Source: JARDZI01 sp041639705
GTDB taxonomy: Bacteria; Bacillota; Clostridia; Clostridiales; Caloramatoraceae
Length of the DNA stretch: 5,016 bases
Assembly: GCA_041639705.1 (NCBI GenBank)
Contig: JBEQBT010000251.1
Span: forward strand, 1-5,016
Reading direction: 5' to 3'
Both the position numbers and the translations under genes were made by a program. This document shows, in pieces, positions 4,113 through 5,016 of the stretch. Positions within the stretch are counted from its first letter, which is position 1, and each line of letters starts with the position of its first letter. The notes under the pieces are model-generated. The model ran no database searches. It was not told where the DNA came from and saw only the letters and a program-made list of their open reading frames with translations.

Positions 4113-5016
4113 AGAATGCTATATTGATTTCCTTGTGTTTGTATAATCATATCACCCATCCTATCAGTTCTGTATACACCTATGTTGTACTTTTCATATT
4201 CATTTATAACAATAGGTGATGGATGTCCAAAATTATTTTTCCCTACTGAAATAATTGCATTGCCTATTAAGGTATTATTAAGCATTTTCTCACTAAGGGA
4301 AAATATGGATCCATGATGTGGCGCCTTAAGTATATCATATTGGCCTGAAATAAAGTCTAGATTTTCCCTAGTTGCATCACCTGTAAATAGCATTGAAAAA
4401 TCCTTGTATTTCAATTCCATAATAAGGCTTCTTTCATTCTCATCACTACTTACTATTTGTTCATTTTCTGGAGCAAGAATATTTATTGTAACATCACCTA
4501 TACTAATATAATCTCCTTTAGACAAATAAACATATTCATAATCTAAAAACTCTGGTTTTTCATATACTAAAATTTTGTTTACTTTAAAATTATCAATTAA
4601 ATATTTTAGTCCACCAGCATGATCCAAATGTGGGTGTGTAATTATTATCATATCGATTTTATTATAGCCTAATCTTTTTAGGTAGGGTATTACTTTATCC
4701 CTTGTTGAAACATAATTATAAATCTCCGGGCCTGTATCTATTAATATATTTTGTTTATTAGGAGTTTCAATTAAAGTGCTGTCTCCTTGACCAACATTAA
4801 GTACATGAATCTTTAAAAGTGGCTTATAGTAAAACAAAGTAAATATAATTGCTAGTATTAACCCATATTCAATATACTTGGTTTTTATTCTGGGTAGGTT
4901 TATTTTTATATATCCTAAATATAGCAATATTAATATGTAATATAATATTATAAAGATTTCAGGGGGCTTTCCTGGATAAAGATTTATATTGATTTTAGAT
5001 GCTAAACGAATAAACT
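4103..5016 (-). CDS. comEC: ComEC/Rec2 DNA uptake channel protein, C-terminal part (5' end outside the window)
   Basis: The reading frame stays open to the right edge (first whole codon at 5014), giving 303 visible residues of a protein that is usually 700-800. The TTG at 4927 is not a likely start: codons upstream continue typical ComEC sequence (LYPGKPPEIFIILYYIL), and no ribosome binding site precedes it. Visible order: two membrane helices (about 20-35 and 51-63), then the metallo-beta-lactamase-like domain with VGQGDS (74-79), DTG (93-95), the metal-binding THPHLDHAGG (126-135), FTGDA (210-214), PHHGS (232-236) and VGKNNFGHP (257-265). ComEC forms the inner-membrane channel for single-stranded DNA in natural transformation. 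The C-terminal domain has been proposed to act as a nuclease on the strand that is not imported. All metal-ligand motifs are present, so this part looks functional. Competence in this organism is unproven. Confidence 0.94.
   Translation of the reverse strand, partial: FIRLASKININLYPGKPPEIFIILYYILILLYLGYIKINLPRIKTKYIEYGLILAIIFTLFYYKPLLKIHVLNVGQGDSTLIETPNKQNILIDTGPEIYNYVSTRDKVIPYLKRLGYNKIDMIIITHPHLDHAGGLKYLIDNFKVNKILVYEKPEFLDYEYVYLSKGDYISIGDVTINILAPENEQIVSSDENERSLIMELKYKDFSMLFTGDATRENLDFISGQYDILKAPHHGSIFSLSEKMLNNTLIGNAIISVGKNNFGHPSPIVINEYEKYNIGVYRTDRMGDMIIQTQGNQYSILSQ

Overview
The window reads as chromosomal DNA from a low-GC Firmicute, most likely a Clostridium-type anaerobe. The host genes are very AT-rich, the ribosome binding sites are strong AGGAGG or AGGAG types, the promoters have near-consensus sigma-A hexamers, and the intrinsic terminators are clear. 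The block comEC - holA - rpsT, with comEC and holA on one strand and rpsT converging on holA, is a classic Firmicute gene order.

Layout from left to right. Positions 1-111 are the end of an insertion sequence (IS) whose body lies outside the window. Positions 112-291 hold the first 60 codons of an iron-containing alcohol dehydrogenase on the minus strand, cut off exactly at the IS end. Positions 292-419 carry its ribosome binding site and a probable promoter. Positions 420-2536 are a complete second copy of the same IS in the same orientation. It has imperfect terminal inverted repeats, one intact 619-residue DDE transposase of the IS1634 type, a promoter, subterminal repeats, and terminators at both ends. 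Positions 2537-2708 are the promoter and leader of rpsT. Positions 2709-2978 are rpsT (ribosomal protein S20), followed by one hairpin terminator that serves both rpsT and the converging holA (3005-4054, DNA polymerase III delta subunit). From 4103 to the right edge, on the minus strand, runs the 3' part of comEC (DNA uptake channel), which covers its last two visible membrane helices and its metallo-beta-lactamase domain.

The host part is ordinary housekeeping and competence machinery: clamp loading, small-subunit assembly and DNA uptake. The interesting part is the mobile DNA. Two same-orientation copies, identical over all 111 comparable bases, bracket 308 bp of host sequence. One copy has broken an alcohol dehydrogenase gene. 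The other sits 47 bp upstream of the rpsT -35 box and leaves that promoter intact. The IS appears to be transcriptionally insulated, with an inward-facing terminator between its outer end and the transposase promoter and a long bidirectional hairpin after the transposase stop. No wholly new system was found. The best leads are the insulation of the IS, the subterminal repeat that overlaps the transposase promoter, the long-target-duplication question typical of IS1634, and the rpsT leader hairpin.
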